A stretch of 6,798 bases of DNA from Methylovirgula sp. (GTDB taxonomy: Bacteria; Pseudomonadota; Alphaproteobacteria; Rhizobiales; Beijerinckiaceae): positions 1 through 6,798 of the forward strand of contig JASHVQ010000236.1 in the NCBI GenBank assembly GCA_030044485.1, read 5' to 3'. Both the position numbers and the translations under genes were made by a program. The notes under the pieces are model-generated. The model had not been told where the DNA came from. It did not search any database and saw nothing but the letters and a program-made list of their open reading frames with translations. Of this stretch, positions 6,345-6,798 are shown one piece after another (within the stretch, counting starts at the first letter, position 1; every line of letters begins with the position of its first letter).

Positions 6345-6462
6345 TCTCGACCCGGCCCGCAAAGCTGGTTATGGTGGGGAGGACTCAAGATTTGACCGAT
6401 TTTTTCGCGGTTTTGCCTGAGATTTGCCACGTCCGATGATGCAATCGGCAGTTGGGTTTGCT

Positions 6463-6468
6463 TATAAC
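6463..6468 (+). promoter_or_regulatory. Possible -10 box for the glycosyltransferase gene
   Basis: TATAAC matches the TATAAT consensus in five of six positions and sits in the most AT-rich part of the gap. The -35 region at 17 bases spacing (TGCAAT, 6440-6445) is poor, so this would need an activator or is a chance match. It would give a leader of about 130 bases. Confidence 0.22.
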
Positions 6469-6604
6469 AACAAGGAAATTTGGATCAAGCATGGCGGGGT
6501 CGGATCGGCCTGCGGCCGGTTCGCCTGTCGTGAGGTCGGTTCGAAGATGCGCAACCCTTAAGGGCTGAGGACACAGCCTGCGGGTTCGATGGGGAGCGTA
6601 AGCC

Positions 6605-6798
6605 GTGAATATTTCGGATCCGGCAGAGAGATTTGCGGCCAAAACGGCGGCGCTCGAAACTTCCTTTCGTCTGCCGCTGGTGAGCGTCGTCGTCGTCAAT
6701 TACAATTATGGCCGCTTCCTCGATCAGGTGGTCGACAGCATATTCCAGCAAACCTATCCGAACGTCGAATGTATCGTCGTTGACAACGCCTCGACCGA
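6605..6798 (+). CDS. Family 2 glycosyltransferase, N-terminal part (3' end outside window)
   Basis: Family 2 glycosyltransferases transfer a sugar from a nucleotide-sugar donor, typically onto a growing surface glycan at the cytoplasmic face of the membrane. Sixty-four complete codons are visible. After about 24 variable residues comes the classic GT-A opening PLVSVVVVNYNYGRFL, followed by SIFQQTYPNVECIVVDNAST, which matches the first beta strand, the helix with QTYPN and the second strand with the VDNAST nucleotide-binding loop. The DxD metal-binding motif would lie beyond the window. The start is a GTG at 6605, chosen because an in-frame TAA at 6599-6601 rules out anything further upstream and GGGGAG (6591-6596) lies eight bases before it. 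The next GTG would remove part of the first strand. Acceptor and donor cannot be told. Confidence 0.88.
   Translation, partial: MNISDPAERFAAKTAALETSFRLPLVSVVVVNYNYGRFLDQVVDSIFQQTYPNVECIVVDNAST

Larger units (their letters stand above)
6233..6604. other. 372-base divergent intergenic region
   Basis: This gap separates the LptF/G-like gene (leftward) from the glycosyltransferase gene (rightward) and should hold promoters for both. I see no convincing gene in it. It contains one candidate promoter on each strand, a T-run at 6399-6405, a perfect palindrome CCCTTAAGGG (6555-6564), a small hairpin with CGGCC (6506-6510) pairing GGCCG (6514-6518), and a 25-codon frame at 6491-6568 that has only a distant ribosome binding site. 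Base composition is more AT-rich in 6380-6490 than in the genes. Confidence 0.6.

Noticed and set aside
6589..6783. 64-codon plus-strand ATG frame overlapping the glycosyltransferase start
   Set aside because: It is in a different frame from the glycosyltransferase, has no domain features, and the overlapping GTG frame encodes the clear family 2 opening.

Overview
The window is GC-rich, with strong G/C third-position bias and long spurious antisense frames. The protein sequences look alphaproteobacterial, most likely Hyphomicrobiales (Rhizobiales); a Beijerinckiaceae/Methylocystaceae-type organism is possible, but the sequence alone does not settle this. It holds eight protein genes, two of them cut by the window edges. 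I see no rRNA, tRNA, CRISPR array or insertion sequence.

Left part (1-3336): rplS (ribosomal protein L19) is read leftward and runs off the left edge inside an unusually long Lys/Ala/Pro tail. Its leader can form a row of hairpins. Divergent from it is a compact rightward run: uppP (undecaprenyl-diphosphatase), then pxpB and pxpC, two of the three 5-oxoprolinase components. Gaps are 23 and 1 bases, so the three are probably cotranscribed. The third component, pxpA, is not in the window.

Middle part (3337-5057): an AT-richer gap with dyad-like repeats and a possible promoter leads into an ABC-type polysaccharide exporter: the Wzm-type permease and, overlapping it by 11 bases, the Wzt-type ATPase. 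The ATPase ends right after its nucleotide-binding domain and has no C-terminal glycan-binding domain.

Right part (5058-6798): a convergent gene whose stop lies 8 bases from the wzt stop encodes a solitary LptF/LptG-family permease. It keeps the family layout (three membrane segments, a periplasmic beta domain, three membrane segments), but the coupling-helix position normally held by glutamate is methionine. A 372-base divergent gap separates it from the start of a family 2 glycosyltransferase, which runs off the right edge.

Taken together, 3461-6798 looks like the edge of a surface-glycan locus: a glycosyltransferase makes glycan, Wzm/Wzt exports it across the inner membrane, and UppP nearby recycles the undecaprenyl carrier. 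The LptF/G-like protein is the least explained member and the best candidate for something new.
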